NCBI GenBank assembly: GCA_907163375.1 | Contig: CAJQUW010016138.1 | Location: forward strand, 667,524 to 731,523 | From: Prostheceraeus crozeri | Lineage: Eukaryota; Platyhelminthes; Polycladida; Euryleptidae | DNA: 64,000 nucleotides | Direction: 5' to 3' | In this document: in pieces, positions 1 to 12,561 of the stretch | Numbering within the stretch: the stretch's first letter is position 1 | How the letters are laid out: every line of letters begins with the position of its first letter | Position numbers and translations under genes: made by a program | Notes under the pieces: generated by a model | Databases searched by the model: none | What the model was told of the DNA's origin: nothing | What the model saw: the letters and a program-made list of their open reading frames with translations, nothing else

Positions 1-705
1 TTTTTGAGCCAGACCAACATTAAGATGTTCAGATTTCAGAATTCTTTTGATTTTATGATTGATGTTGTCAGAGATAAAAGGAATTCTCAGGTAGCATCTC
101 TCATTGCCTAAAGGTTGAAGTCTTCGCCGTCTTCTTGAGTTGTTGTTAACTTTCGTTCTGTTAATGAACCTTGTTGGATAATCATTCAATTTTAAAACGT
201 CATCAAACTTTTGTAGATAATGTTGCCTTTTGTTATTATCAGTACATCCTTCTGCTATTCTGTTACTTTCATTCTTAATTATTGCGACTTTTGTTGAGCT
301 TGAAATATTTGAGTGATAATTAAGAAATAAATTTTTCTTTGAGCCTTTCTTGTAAAATTCAAATGATACATTGTTGTCTTTTGTTGATACTGTAAAGTCC
401 AGCAGACTCAAATCACTTTCATGCTGTGGGAGTTCCATTTCGAATTTGATGTTTTCATTTTGGTGTTGAGAATGGTTTGGAATTCAACCGCAGCTTCTTT
501 GTCTTTCGCGAAACAAAAGCAATCATCAACATACCTTTCGAATGGTATGCACGTGTTGTAAAGCTTGTCGTTCAATATTATCCATAAAAAGCACAGCCAT
601 CAAACCAGAAAGAGGGGAGCCCATAGGCAGTCCTTTGATTTGTTTGAATATTTGATTCTCAAATGTAAAATATGTATTTCCAAGGATCACGTGTAACAAT
701 TCGCC
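1..705 (-). pseudogene. Penelope-like reverse transcriptase fragment
   Basis: Reverse-strand translation shows GLPMGSPLSG followed by RYVDDCF, the finger/palm and catalytic (YVDD-type) motifs of Penelope-like reverse transcriptases. The enzyme would copy element RNA into DNA at a chromosomal nick. At least one frameshift separates the two motifs and another follows, so no long ORF survives. The C-terminal part, where a GIY-YIG nuclease would be expected, lies off the left edge of the window. Family assignment rests on motif recognition; a related copy with better preserved domains lies at 30145-31741. Confidence 0.6.
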
Positions 706-1129
706 TATTTGTTACCAATAACCAATTACCACCAATACCAACGATACAATAACCAACGACACCACCACCTCCATACAACGACCCTTGAAATTTTCTATTC
801 TTTCGCAACAGTTGTAGAACTTTGCCCACAACGCATCATCCCAATTGCCATTCCTCTGGTAAAGTTATCGTGCACCATTTCATAAGTCAAACCTGGTCAG
901 CAGTAGATGGTGATTCTGTTCAACTTCTAGCTGTTACTGTGATCAATATCAAATTTTGAAATTTGATAGTCCTATATCATTTCCCTTATCATATGGAGTT
1001 CAATGGTAATACATAGAAAGCGAGATATCATCTCAAACCATAGAAAAAAATGAAACAAACTTCCATTCAAGTCAATGATAGTTGGTTTCATTATTTATGT
1101 CAGCGAGTATATTATGGGTCAGAATAGAT

Positions 1130-2417
1130 GAATTGAAAGAAGAGTCCGGAAGATTGACTTGCAGAACTTACAAAATTATAAAGACTATTATTCCAACCGA
1201 CAAACAATTGTCAATTGTTAAAGAAGTTCATCGACAAATCAATCAAATCAGTGCATAAAAGCAGCGCTTTTATTGGCCAAGAATGTAGGAAACAGTGACC
1301 GCTGTCATAGATTCCTGTGAAATGTGTTGTCGAGAAAAAAATAAGTATGCAAGAAATAAGGCTCCGCTAGTCAGCACGAAAACAGGTGAAGCATTTGAGC
1401 GAAATACGGTTGATATTACGGGACCTTTCCGAGTCACTGCGACAGGAATCCTTGGCATTGTAGATCATTTTTCCAAATTTTGCTAGCTAATACCAATAAA
1501 AGTTGTAAGGCCAAAACAGTAGCAAGGAAAATGTTTGACAATTGGATTTCGTTATTTGGTGCACCGCTCGAAATCATCAGTGATAACGAAACATCCTTTA
1601 AGAACTCATGGAAGACGCAATTGTGCAAACTTATGGGCATAAAAGAAGCATTTTCCATTCCTTATTATCCAAGAGCCAACGGATTAATTGAGAGCCTTTT
1701 TTGGAACAGCAAAAAGTGTGATCAAACTCATAATGCAGGATCAGAAATGTTGTTGGGATGAAGCTCTCTCTGTAGCCAATTATGCATTGAGAAATGTTAT
1801 CAACAAAGCAACTGGATTTGCGCCATATGAAATCTTATTTGGCAAGAGGGCACGATTACCTTTTGACTGGCAGTTCAGGAATAGTTTCTCCAACACAGAT
1901 CAATGCGAAGACAATACAGCATTGAGTGATTATGTTATCGTTTTGAGACGAAATATCAAGGAAATAGAAAATAAAGTGAGGAGAAAAATTGACAATCGAA
2001 ATTCAAAAGCAGGCAGAGTACTACAATAAGAACATTCTTGAAGTAAAATTAAATGTTGGTGATGTGGTATTAGTGCGCGAAAATAGAAAAACCAAAAGCT
2101 TGGGTAAAAACAAATACCACGAACCTTACATGATAAAGAGAAAACTGGGAGAATGGACTTATGAATTATACAATCACAACACGCAAGACGTTTTTTGGAG
2201 AAGTCATAATCAAATTAAAAGATATCATACAACGATAGATGCCAATAGTGAAAAATCAACAATAGATGGTGGTAATGAGAATACAGAAAACAGACGTATG
2301 TCAAACACATTCAATGAACCTGAGGAAAGTAAGGAAGCAAATATCGAATGTCAGAGTTCAACAAAGTCATCGGTTTCCTTGGCGAGCGATTCGAAGGCAA
2401 TGCTTCCTGTAAGGTAA
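1130..2417 (+). pseudogene. Gypsy-type retrotransposon integrase, frameshifted
   Basis: Overlapping frames give a degraded zinc-binding N-terminus (CEMCCREK near 1315-1340), a core domain with acidic residues in VDITGPF (near 1410), SDNETSFKN (near 1580) and NGLIES (near 1680), then EILFGKRARLP and a C-terminal module (VGDVVLVRE ... HEPYMIKRKLGEWTYEL, about 2055-2180). This order is that of Gypsy integrases, which insert retrotransposon cDNA. At least three frame breaks and an early stop make it non-functional. No reverse transcriptase or LTR of this element was recognised nearby. It is not part of the pPolB elements, which lie outside it. Confidence 0.7.
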
Positions 2418-2497
2418 AGCAATCGAGAAAGGATTGCAACCAAAAGATGCGGTATAGATGAATAACCTCGGGAAGGGTAGAGATGTTGTATTCGTGA

Positions 2498-2812
2498 ATG
2501 GTTGGCCTCCACATGTTGTTGATGCAACATCCATGCTTGCAGAAGACGACTTGTGGATATCTTGGGTTGCATGTGTTCTCGTCATCTTTTTGTCTGTTGA
2601 ATTTGAATAGGAATTGGAGCATTGATAAATATTGATATATAAATATATAAATATATTTAATATATTACTATATTAATATATTACTATATAAATCATTGAA
2701 TAAATATTGCTTGTTGTCATCAAGTGTGTTCACTTCAATAATGGCACCATCTTCTGCAAGCATGATGCTGCATCAACAACATGTGATGGCCAACTATCCA
2801 CGAATACAGCAG
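2498..2812. repeat. Inverted repeat, two arms of about 65 bp
   Basis: The plus-strand sequence at about 2498-2560 recurs inverted at about 2746-2812, with roughly 85-90% identity by eye. The spacer (about 2630-2700) is a TATATTAA-rich low-complexity stretch. The arms may come from a fold-back insertion or from two copies of one fragment in opposite orientation. Confidence 0.6.
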
Positions 2813-3283
2813 CAAGGTTGCGCAAATTCGAGAGTTGTCGCTTGATATTTTTGGTAGTCATGAGCTTATGCTTGACATAAGTCATAACAATAGTTTTCAT
2901 TTTGGAGCGGACTCTATCCAATTCATCATTATTCAAAACATTCAGAGACTGAATCTTATTATAAGTAACCTCTGCATCAGTTTTAACTGCTAAAGAATTG
3001 ACTCGATTAGGCCAAGACATAGAAAAACCCAGCTCAAGGGCAGATTTTTCCTCGGCACTTAAATTGTGCTTAGACAGATTAATTGCGTTGCTGCGAGGTG
3101 TTTTATCAAACTGGCTGGCAGGTATCTGAGCTTTTTCAGCAATGTCCACTTTTTGTCGAGGCAGGACTGTCTTTTTTGCATACTAGATTTGTTGAAATGT
3201 CGAAGAATGGCTTCCACACCACGCCATTGAGAATCAGAATACTTCTTCTTCTCCGCTTCAATCTCCTTCTCGAGGTCTTGCAA
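2730..3283 (-). pseudogene. Penelope-like element N-terminal region
   Basis: Two overlapping reverse-strand frames (3059-3283 and 2730-3149) encode a basic, helical segment followed by INLSKHNLSAEEKSALELGF, matching the conserved 'INLS..LS..E...L..GL.F' block upstream of the Penelope-like reverse transcriptase as I know the family. The expected 'ADKG' block does not follow; the frame runs into the inverted-repeat arm at 2746-2812 and then the Gypsy insertion. One frameshift lies between the two pieces. Confidence 0.5.
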
Positions 3284-3359
3284 TTCCTTGGTAGCTTCTT
3301 GAATTTGTTTGGATAACGCCTTGTCTTGAGATCTGTAGAATAACCTGTTATGTTGTCGC

Positions 3360-5783
3360 AGGTGTTAGGGACACTTCATTTCTTCCATATTGTTTGCAAT
3401 GTTAACAAGATCTTCTAATATATTGACATACCCTAAGGCTTTTGTTGCATCAGCATAAGCAGACCATCGAGGCAGACTGATAGAATTAACCACTGGAGTT
3501 GATAGCAACTCAGTCAGGAGCTTCCAACAATGGAGTAATGATGCGCTGAAGAACGTGTATATCTTCTGAACAAGATTAAAGAATGATGTCGCTTCCGGGA
3601 TGCAGTTAGCTTATTCCTTGTCTGCAAGATTGGGGAAATGGTCAAAGCATGGAACGAAATATGTCGTAGAACAATCACGTTTGAGTAGCGCTTGAACTCC
3701 TTTATCCTGGTTGAGAAGCCGAAATATTGGTCGATGAAATTAAAGATGCATTTTATAGCTTGTTTGCAATTTCTCGCATTTTGATAAAATACTGCTAAAA
3801 GAAGCTTTCAATATCTTATCTAATCTATGCCGGTAAAGGGTTTGACCTGTCAAAACCCAATAATAAGTGCAGGCAGAAAATCTGAGTGTTTAAAAAGTAA
3901 TTTTCGAGCATTTCCTTCTGAAACTTCTAATATTTTTCCTATGCTTCATCGATAATCAATTCAAAAATCAATCTATGATACCCGAAAGTGTATATTCAAC
4001 TTGTTGCTATGTTGCAATTTTCTGGCTTACGCAAACCGTCAGTCATTCAGTAGTGAATAAATGTCGCAAAAAACATTGCAAAGTTATTCAGCCAGTTATT
4101 AATGATAATGTGATGTCTGCAAGCATTTCATATTGACTCCTTCAGATTCTCTAAAACACTTACAAACTTGTAGATGTACTCGCATTCGTACCTGCTACTT
4201 CTCATTTCTGTCAAACTACAACATCGGTTTCTGTGAAGAAAACAGAGGAGGAAATTTCATCTTATTAATTTGTTTCTCGTAAAGCCAATGTGTTCCCCTT
4301 CTGGGCTGTCGAACTACAGACAGTAAATTATAGAGAAACTTTTGTCTCCAAACAATTATTTGGAAACTAAATTAATCAAGTGAGATTGCTTTCGTTCTAA
4401 ACATGCATTTATATATAATCAAAAGGGAATAAAATTAGTCATTATTTCTTGTTAATGCACATCTACTTTCTAACTAAATTTGCAATTAATCTTTCTATAT
4501 TGAATGTTTTGTAAATTCAATGTTTAGCAAATAGCATGACATCAATGTCAAAGGCTTTTGGTAATTGCAATGGAATAAGTCATAACATGTTGTTCTTCGA
4601 TGCATAGCTATCGGACATCTCTCATGCGAGTGCTGAGTTTGTTGAACGCAATAAAGCGACTTTTCCTTATCGTTTTACGAAATGTTCCTCGCTCTGTCGA
4701 TTAAGCTCTAATATTTGAAATACTAGGACGTCATTTTTTAAGATTAATGACACGATGATAGATAAATGAGTGGTCAGTGGTCAGTACATGCATTGAGTTT
4801 AATTAGTCCCCTTCAACTACTCGGCTACAAATGTCTAAAAAAATTCGATTCTTCTACTCCGCTACAAACATCAGAAAAGTAATCTGATTCCACTGCTCTG
4901 CCACAAATTTCAAGAAAGTGGTCCACTTCTACTACTTCGCTACAAATTTCAAGAAAAATTTGATATGATGTTAGAAACAATCAGGCATGTTTTGATGTTA
5001 AACAATTACAATTGATATTGTAGTGAATGCTATGCGGTATTATTTCATTGATACCGTACCAGAACCGGCAACAATCGCCCTGCTGAATTAAAGGCCACTA
5101 TCTATGCATGTAGCCAGAAGCTTCCACACACTTCTACCTGTGCATGAAAAACTTCCACACATTCCATTGTGCACGCATTCACTGCAAGCATAGCACGTAC
5201 GCACGCATTCGCTATGCGGCCTCGGCTGTACGACTCGTTGATGCTTTCAAAATCTAGGCATGATTGATATACTATATGCAAAATTTTTCGGTCAGCATTC
5301 ACAGACCATCTTCAGGTAAAAAAAGAAATTCATTAAAGGGTTAGTAGTGCTATGTGAGCAATTCAAACATAAAACATAGCTTAGCTTAATTTGAGTAGGG
5401 ACTGCAAGAAAGGATAGGCAAAATGATTGACATCAATGAAATATTAAGCTGAATGATGATGATGATATGCGACAGGTAGTACTGGGCTACAATTTACCAA
5501 TAGCAATAGAAATTGACCTGACTAGTAGTTTAGGTAAGAGTACAAAAATATATAAAGAATAAGGGAGGTAACTGCATAAAGGAGGGTTAGTGGAAAACAA
5601 ACTGTATAGCGGGGAATTTTCGCGGCGCTAAAATTTTGCGAATTGGTAAAACGTACATTTCGCGAGTTTTAATGTTCGCGAATACGTCAGAATTTTCATT
5701 TCACTACCAAAGTCGTGATATAATAGCAAGGGCGCATTACTAATGATATTATGACAGTTGATGTGTACTGGCATCAATAACTA
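3360..5783. other. Gene-free stretch
   Basis: No convincing coding region was seen on either strand; the few short ORFs have no recognisable motifs. It contains a small minisatellite at 4805-4962. At about 5600-5690 there is a stretch rich in short inverted words built on TTCGCG (for example TTCGCGGCGC and TTCGCGAGT), which looks like a decayed short interspersed or MITE-type repeat. Confidence 0.5.
4805..4962. repeat. Minisatellite, about 46-bp unit, 3-4 copies
   Basis: The phrase ACTACTCGGCTACAAATGTC and variants (ACTCCGCTACAAACATC, CTGCTCTGCCACAAATTTC, ACTACTTCGCTACAAATTTC) recur roughly every 45-55 bp, each followed by AAGAAA and GATT/CCACT variants. The copies are diverged, so the array is old. 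Confidence 0.6.
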
Positions 5784-5923
5784 TTTAATAATAATAATAA
5801 TTTATTCCGACAAAATATGATGATACATGGATAATTTTGACATGATTTACATGAATGATTTTTGCGGAAAACGCAGAAATGGCCAAAAGGCACTTACGTT
5901 CTGCGTAGGAAAACATTCAAACA

Positions 5924-8905
5924 TTAGAATTCACAATATTGAGTCAGATTTGCTTGGTGCAGCCGTTCTTTAAATGCGTTGATAGAGGGCGCATGGACAG
6001 TGTCATCAGGTAGACCATTCCAAATAGGACAAATACGTAAGAAGAATAATATGTTGCGTGAAGACTTATCATGTCCATCGATTTTGCATCTTACTTGACA
6101 TGGATTCCGTGCTTGCGATCTTGAGAGATATGGATTTGAGATTCGTACAAAGTATTTATCAAAATCGAGATCGACGAGGTTGTGGTAGAGCATGTACATA
6201 AAACATAAGTCCGAAATTATTCGCCTGTGCTCTAGTGAGTACAAATCGAGTAAACGAAGGCGGTCAGAGTATGAAGTGTAAGAAATATTCAATCGTTTAC
6301 AGACAGATCGGCTGAAAAATCTCTGAACTCGCTCAATCTTCATAATATCTTTTTGTAAGACTGGTGAAAATACTGGACTAGCATATTCGAGCAGAGACCG
6401 AACAAAAGATTTATATGCTTGTACCATCACTGAAAGATTCGATGTAACAAAGGATTTCAGTGGACAAACTGATCTGGAGTATGCCTTGGCGGAAATCTTG
6501 CTACAATGATCACTCATTTTCAAGTCCGATGTCAGGTGTATACCAAGGTCATTGGTGGAGTCAGAAGATGGAATAACTCGACCAAACATTTTGTAGTCAA
6601 AGCTCGTCTTATTTCGTAGACCTACAGATAAACACTGAGATTTTTCAGGAGAAATAATTAGTTGCCATGAATTGAACCACTTTTCCAGACTACATAACGT
6701 TGCTTGCAATGAGAACGACATATCATTTTTGGTACAAGGAGCGTACAGCTTTACATCGTCTGCAAATATCTGTATCTCAACGTCATCTTCCAGGCAGTCG
6801 ACAATGTCATTTAGGTAGAGGACAAACAAAATCGGACAAAGTACTGTACCTTGAGGAATGCCGCTTATCACAGGAACTTCTTTTGAATATACACAATTCA
6901 CTTTCACCATCTGTGTTCGACCTGTAATAAATGACTTTATCCAATTGTATACTTCTTCATAAATGCCATACTTTTGCAATTTGAATAATAGTTTTCTGTG
7001 AGATATTCGATCAAAGGCCTTCGAAACATCCAGGTAAACACAATCAACATGATTACCTTGCCAACGGGCATCAGACCAATCGTAAATGGTATCGAGTAGT
7101 TGAGTTGTTGTGGAGCGTCTACTTAGGAAAGCGTGTTGTTTAGCAGATATTAAATTGTGTATTGTCAAATAGTTGGTGACATCTTCAACAATTATTCTCT
7201 TCATGACCTTGCAAGAGTTGGAAGTCAATGAAATAGGCCGATAATTTAAGGGAGATGTAGCGTTTCCTTTGCTTTTAAAGGTTGGTCGTACGTAAGAGCA
7301 TTTCCATTGTTTTGGTAGTACACCCTGATGCATGGAGACTTCAAACAAGATAGATAAAGGTACACATATGACATCAGCAATCTGGCGCAATAACATAGCG
7401 GGAATATCATCAGGTGTCAGGGAAAGTTTAGCAGGTAATTGTTTGATAGCCTTGAATACTTTTTCAGCAGTGAATGATACTGTCCTTAAACATTGATCAT
7501 GAATATTACGTGCAGATACGATCGGAAGAACGTTATCGTCTACAGTGAAGCTGGAAGAAAAATAGTTACTGAAAATCTCAGGAGTTGGTGATGGTGAAGA
7601 ACAAAGTGAACCATCTGACATCGCTATGTGTGTGAAATCATTGTTGACTGAGTCCTTTGATTTGATATATGAGAATATTTGTTTCACGTTGCCTGTTGAA
7701 ATCACTTTTGCTTCATTTTGCCTTGCCACCATCCGAACAGCCTCATCATACTCCTTTGCTACTTGTCGATATTTCAAAGTATTTTTCTTGTATAATTTTT
7801 GCTTTTTTGAAAGAAGTTTACGTAGAACTTTGGGCATTTTTGGTGAATTACGGTAGGGGATGAAAGATGGGATGCATAGGTCCTTAACCTCATCAATCAC
7901 GGTTTTAAACTGTGTCCACATGTCCTCTATATCACAGTATTCAGTTAGCAAAGTTGACCAATCATACGAAGCAATATGATGCCGAAAAAGGACATAGTCA
8001 GCGTCCCTGTAATTAAGTTAACGATCTGAATTAGGTCTACAAGTATGCATCGTATCATGTGTTGGTGGCATAAAGATTGAAAATGATACTGCAGAATGAT
8101 CACAGTTGCTGTTAAAGGGCTCAACGACATCACAAGAGAGCAAAAGGTCAGGTCTGTTTGTTAAAACCAGATCAAGTATAGCATCATTTCTGGTGGGATA
8201 AAGAACTTGTTGATGTAAATCATTTTCGACGAGAGATTGTAGGAACATGTCATGAGTAACATCACCGAACGAATTAGGAACAGACCAACAGATCTTGGGA
8301 AAATTTAGATCACCGGATATGAAAATAGGATTGTCACAATCCATCAATCGTTTCAATACTTCATTTAACAGTGATACCCTTTCGGCTGTAGTATTTGGTG
8401 GATTGTATATCACAATAAGTCGATATGTAGTATGCTTTATAAACTTTATATCAATGCAAGCTATGTCAACACCAGGCAGACACGTGAAGTCCACGCCAGA
8501 AATACAGAATTTATTTCGATATATAATGGCCACTCCACCATATCCATCAGGACGATCATATCGATAGAATAAATAAGGTTCACCCCCGGTTAACACGCCA
8601 TCAGATATTGAAGAACGCAACCATGTTTCAGTTATCAGTACGAAGTCATAGCGGTCGTAACGTAATAATGCAAGAAGATCGGGTAATTTGTTATTGATAG
8701 ACCGGGCATTGAATAAGTAAAGTTTCATGGACGAGCAGGTAAAGTTAGTCAGGTTATTTTCAGACGTGGAATACTCAGAATCTGAATTAGAAGACTCAAT
8801 ACAAATGGTAGTGGGACAGGAATGCGAAAGGGTTGAATATAACGGAGACAAAAAGTTACCAGAGGCAGGGTAGAATCTTTGAACAATGGCCAAATAACAA
8901 AGCAA
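5924..8905 (-). pseudogene. LINE ORF2: APE endonuclease plus reverse transcriptase, one in-frame stop
   Basis: One frame runs from 8905 to 5924, broken only by a TAA at about 8018-8020. The N-terminal half is an exonuclease-endonuclease-phosphatase domain: LFNARSINNK, LITETWL, GGVAIIYR, FISGDLNFP and the catalytic-type SNCDHSAVSF. The C-terminal half is a non-LTR reverse transcriptase: NYRPISLTS, DVSKAFDRISH, GIPQGTVLCP and the active-site IFADDVKLY. The product nicks target DNA and primes reverse transcription there. About 990 codons is a normal ORF2 length for CR1. The single stop suggests a fairly young copy. The C-terminal region (about 6000-6400) shows the usual helical thumb segment. 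Confidence 0.9.
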
Positions 8906-8926
8906 ACAGCAGTTTGATGCAAGTTG

Positions 8927-9142
8927 TCAGAACAATTGATTGACCACTTGAATTTCATCAATGATGGCTCTGTTCTTAAACAATCTGCCATTTCTAATGC
9001 GAATCTCATCAGTAGGCAAAGAATCCTGCTTGATCGCCTTTATTTTATCTTTCAGGTGTTTCTCTTCTTTACGCATAAGGAAAGTTAAATCCTTATTAAT
9101 GTAAATAGTTCCGAAAGCGTGTTTGAAAAAAGCATCATCTCG
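8927..9142 (-). pseudogene. LINE ORF1, C-terminal part
   Basis: The minus strand continues the ORF1 frame broken at 25835 and reaches a stop at 8927-8929. It encodes IYINKDLT and a lysine/glutamate-rich helix (RKEEKHLKDKIKAIK), the C-terminal pattern of L1/CR1 ORF1 RNA-binding proteins. ORF2 begins about 20 bp further on. Its separation from the N-terminal part is caused solely by the element A insertion. Confidence 0.8.
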
Positions 9143-12100
9143 AGTAGTAATCCCATCCCAGACGCAAGGAGAGTGCGGTGCAGTGATGAGTCATCATGCT
9201 GACTCAGCCCCCCTGGAAGGAAGGTGAGGGAGAAAGCCAAGGATGTGCTGGCAGGAATGGGTCCGAGAGGAGGAAACTGTTCCCTACCCCCCCCCCCTCT
9301 GGAAGGAAGGAAGGAGTTTTCCAGCAAGGGGTGGAAGGAAGGCGGTAGGAATATGGGAAGGATAGAGTGAGGAAAGGGTGGGTTTTGATGGTGTTGTGAT
9401 CAGAAAAGTCGGAAATCGTCAGGAAGGAGGGTTCGGATGTGAAAGTGGAGTTCAGATGTGGAATCTACGTGAAATTTTGGGTGTGGGAAGAGGGCAGGAA
9501 GAGTGATGAGGCAAGGGGTAGAATCTCTGAAAACGGTAGAGTTGGAAAAAGGCGGGTTTTGGTGGTTTTGGGATGAGAAAAGTCGTTTTTCGGGCAGAAG
9601 GAGTGCTCGGATGGGAAAACGGAGGCCAGATTCGGAATCTATGTGAATTTTTGGAAGTTAGGAAGGATGTTTCCAGCGAAATCGGAGAGAAAAAATTTTG
9701 AGGACGTCCCCCCCCTTCTGCCAAACTTCCAACTTTGGTGTTAGAAATCGTAGAAAGTCGTGCAATAGCTCATTTAAAAGCCAAGAGTGAGAAAAATGCA
9801 GTGGAAAGCTTAGTTTGGACTACTTTTCCTGGGTTTAGGGAGGAAAATGGCAGGAAAACCGTCAGAGTTGGAAAAGTCGGGTTTTGGAGGTTTTGGGATG
9901 AGAAAGTCCATTTTTCGACATGAAGGAGGCCTTGGATGGGAAAACGGAGTGCAAATTCGGACGTTTTGACCAATTTTGGGTCTAGGAACTTCTTCCCAGC
10001 TCAATCGGAGAGAAATAGTTCTGACCTCCCCCCTCTCGGCAGCGATCTTCCAACTTTGGTTGTAGAGATCGTAGACAGCCGTGGAATAGCTCGTTTGAAA
10101 GCTGGGAGTGAGACAAATTCAGTGGAAACCATGGCTTGTTCCACTCTACCTTCGTTTAGAGGTGAGACGTCATTGAAAATTTTTCAACATTTTTCCGAAA
10201 AACGACAGTTAGAATTTTTACGAAAATCGCTCTAGGGGGTGAAGCAAGCCTCGGACGGGAAAACAAAGACCAGATTTGGAATCAGAGTCAAATTCTGCAT
10301 CCAGAGGGTGAGTTTCAAGTCAATCGGAGAGAAAAAAATTTTCAACATTTTTCCGAAAAACGAGTTAGAAATTTTGCGATGGCTGTGGGCTGTAGAGCCA
10401 AAACGAAGCATCGGATGGGAAAATGGAGGGCAGATTCGGATTCAGCGTCAAATTCTACATGGCATTGGTGAATTTCCAACTCAATCGGAGTACTAGAACC
10501 GGGGAGAGACGGGTTTTAAGTTTTTGGATGATGGGTATTGAGTCATCAGCTGATCGCCACAAACTATATAAGTGGAAACTCTGCTTGTGGAAATCAGTTT
10601 TCCTCCCGACTGGGTTGGGGTAGGTGAACTCCGGAGCTCCGATAGCATTGGAAATCCGATAGCATTGGAAATCTGAAAAACCGGGTTTCCGTAGGACACC
10701 GACTTAGAAAATTTCATTGCTGAACTTAGCTAAGCCGTCAGACTTAAAGGTTCGCCAGGAGATGGCCTTCATCTCCAGGCCATAAAAGACTCCAAAACTT
10801 TAAAGGCTTGCAACTTTGCTTCTACAAGTCCGTTTGACTTGATTCAAAAAAGGTTCGGTCGCTTTTGACCTGCCCTAAGTGATAGACTTGCTAAAAAGTT
10901 GAAAATTTTAAATTCACTAGTTTTGGAGGTTTTCTGGGGTGTTCGACCCTGCTGAAGTCAACTAAAGGATTTGCAATGATGTCTGAGCCAGTCTTCTCAT
11001 GTCATCTGATACAAGCGAGCAAGACACGGAGAGTTTTGCTGTAATATTCCACTGACAGGGTGTTCCTTCGGGACGGCGGATGATGCCGTAGTGATAAGTG
11101 TGGCAAGGGAGTGTGTCATAGTTTAAACCGAAACCGCTGGGGCAACTCATGTCTCATGTTGGGCATTTGACACAGCCCTCAACGTAGCACTTTGAACGCC
11201 AATCGGTTGAGTCTTAACTATCTTGTCATGGGTGGCCTCTAAGCATCTCCATTGCAAAACGCTTGTGAATCAAGCTCTCTACGGCTTGCTATCAAGCTGA
11301 TCAAAGTCTGTCAACCTCTTACCAACTCCACCGGTTTTCATGTCTGGCTATCAAGTCATGGACGGTGCAAGTCACGGAGATTTTCAGTGTCATACTTCCT
11401 GTGGGTGGGCGTTCTTTCGAGACAGCGGTGAAGTCCGTAGCGATGAGTACTGCACGGGACGTTGGCAATTGTTATCCTTGTGAAACCTCCCTGCGTCATG
11501 TTTGCAAGTGGTTGCCTATCGTCTCAACGTTGTACTCTGACCGCCAGGGCGACATTTAGCTATCTGCCACAGGTTACCTCATAAAATTTCCATTGCACGT
11601 GTCTCCCGACAGTCGGCCAACCATGCGAGAATGAACCATCAGTTCTTTTAAGAACTGTCTCTATCACGGAGACGAAATGTTGAATGGAATGAAATGGGAG
11701 GGCATTCATGCGCCACACGCAACACATCACAGACATCTCTCTTCGCTAGTGAACAAGCTCTTGTCATTGTCGTCAGAAACTTTATCATGTTGTACAAAAG
11801 TTTTACTGCAACACAGGTTGATGTATAGTTAGAAAGTTTGGTCATCGAAGGTTTATTCGTAAATCTAGTCAGAAAGTGTATCATGGTTTGTAAAAGCAAA
11901 GTTAGTGTAGTCAAAATAATTTTACTGCGACACACGTTTGTGAAAGTAAAGTTTGATCATCGAAGGTTTATTCGTGAGTATCGTCAGAAAGTGTATCATG
12001 GTTTGCAAGCGTTAGTGTAGTGAAATAGTTTTACTGTGACACACGTTTGTGAAAGTAAAGTTTGATCATTGCAGTTTTATTCGTAAGTCTAGTCAGAAAG

Positions 12101-12529
12101 TGTATCATGGTTTGCAAAAGTTTTACTGCCACACAGGTTGATGTATAGTTGGAAAGTTTGATCATGGCGTTTTATGAAACACAAATGTCATAAAATGTTA
12201 GCGTTGGTGCAGTGAAATAGTCTTTTACCGCGACGCACGTTTGTGAAAGTTTGATCATTGAAGTTGTACGACTGACCGAACTCACCACAGCACTAGAAAG
12301 TTTTATCGAAAAGGTTTTACTGCACAGTGTAGATTGTCTTGTAACTTACTTTCACAGTGTTAGAAAGTTTTATTGGAGACAGTTGTCAACTGTTCCCTTA
12401 TTAGAAAATTCAAACTTCATGACTGTTAGATTAGCTTCATCAGGTTTACTAAAAGCAGTCTTGTACTGCAATGAGACTGAGAGTTTAGAATGTTATATGA
12501 AAACAGTGTTCACCACAGCACTAGAAAGT
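9143..12529. repeat. Element A left inverted arm
   Basis: This arm matches 22891-25834 in reverse. The outer about 1.3 kb (9143-10500) consists of G-rich, repeated modules with GGAGAGAAA and CAGAGTTGGAAAA words and runs of C (for example 9290-9297). It holds an inward TATATAAG box at 10565-10572, paralogous structured-RNA candidates near 11062-11110 and 11410-11459, a histone-like hairpin at 11641-11656, and a degenerate array at 11830-12250. Short ORFs here have no motif support and are regarded as chance. Confidence 0.85.
10565..10572 (+). promoter_or_regulatory. Inward TATA box in the TIR
   Basis: TATATAAG is followed about 55 bp later by a GGTAGGTGAA splice-donor-like site (10619-10628). 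The mirror copy is at 24872-24879 (minus), and related boxes are at 32433-32440 in element C and about 59082-59089 (minus) in element B. A promoter inside each TIR pointing inward would transcribe the element from either end. Confidence 0.5.
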
Positions 12530-12561
12530 TTAGCACAACACAAGTGTCATGAAAAAATACT

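Larger units (their letters stand above)
1..3360 (-). mobile_element. Penelope-like retroelement remnant, interrupted by a Gypsy fragment
   Basis: The reverse strand holds two separated pieces of a Penelope-like element: an N-terminal region at about 2730-3283 and reverse transcriptase at about 1-705. The stretch between them (about 720-2700) carries a plus-strand Gypsy integrase fragment and AT-rich sequence, read as an insertion. Order and strand fit one element running from about 3360 leftwards off the window edge. Frameshifts show it is dead. Exact ends and target duplications were not found. Confidence 0.6.

Noticed and set aside
1295-2417. Integrase fragment as the missing integrase of the pPolB elements
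   Set aside because: It lies outside all three TIR-bounded elements, inside a Penelope-like remnant, and its C-terminal EILFGKRARLP and HEPYMIKRKLGEWTYEL modules are of Gypsy type.
9085-10717. Numerous ORFs of 60-100 codons in the TIRs (also 24727-25845, 42139-42919, 59224-59908)
   Set aside because: They come from G-rich repeated modules read in several frames on both strands, Pro/Ser/Phe-rich, with no consistent frame between copies.
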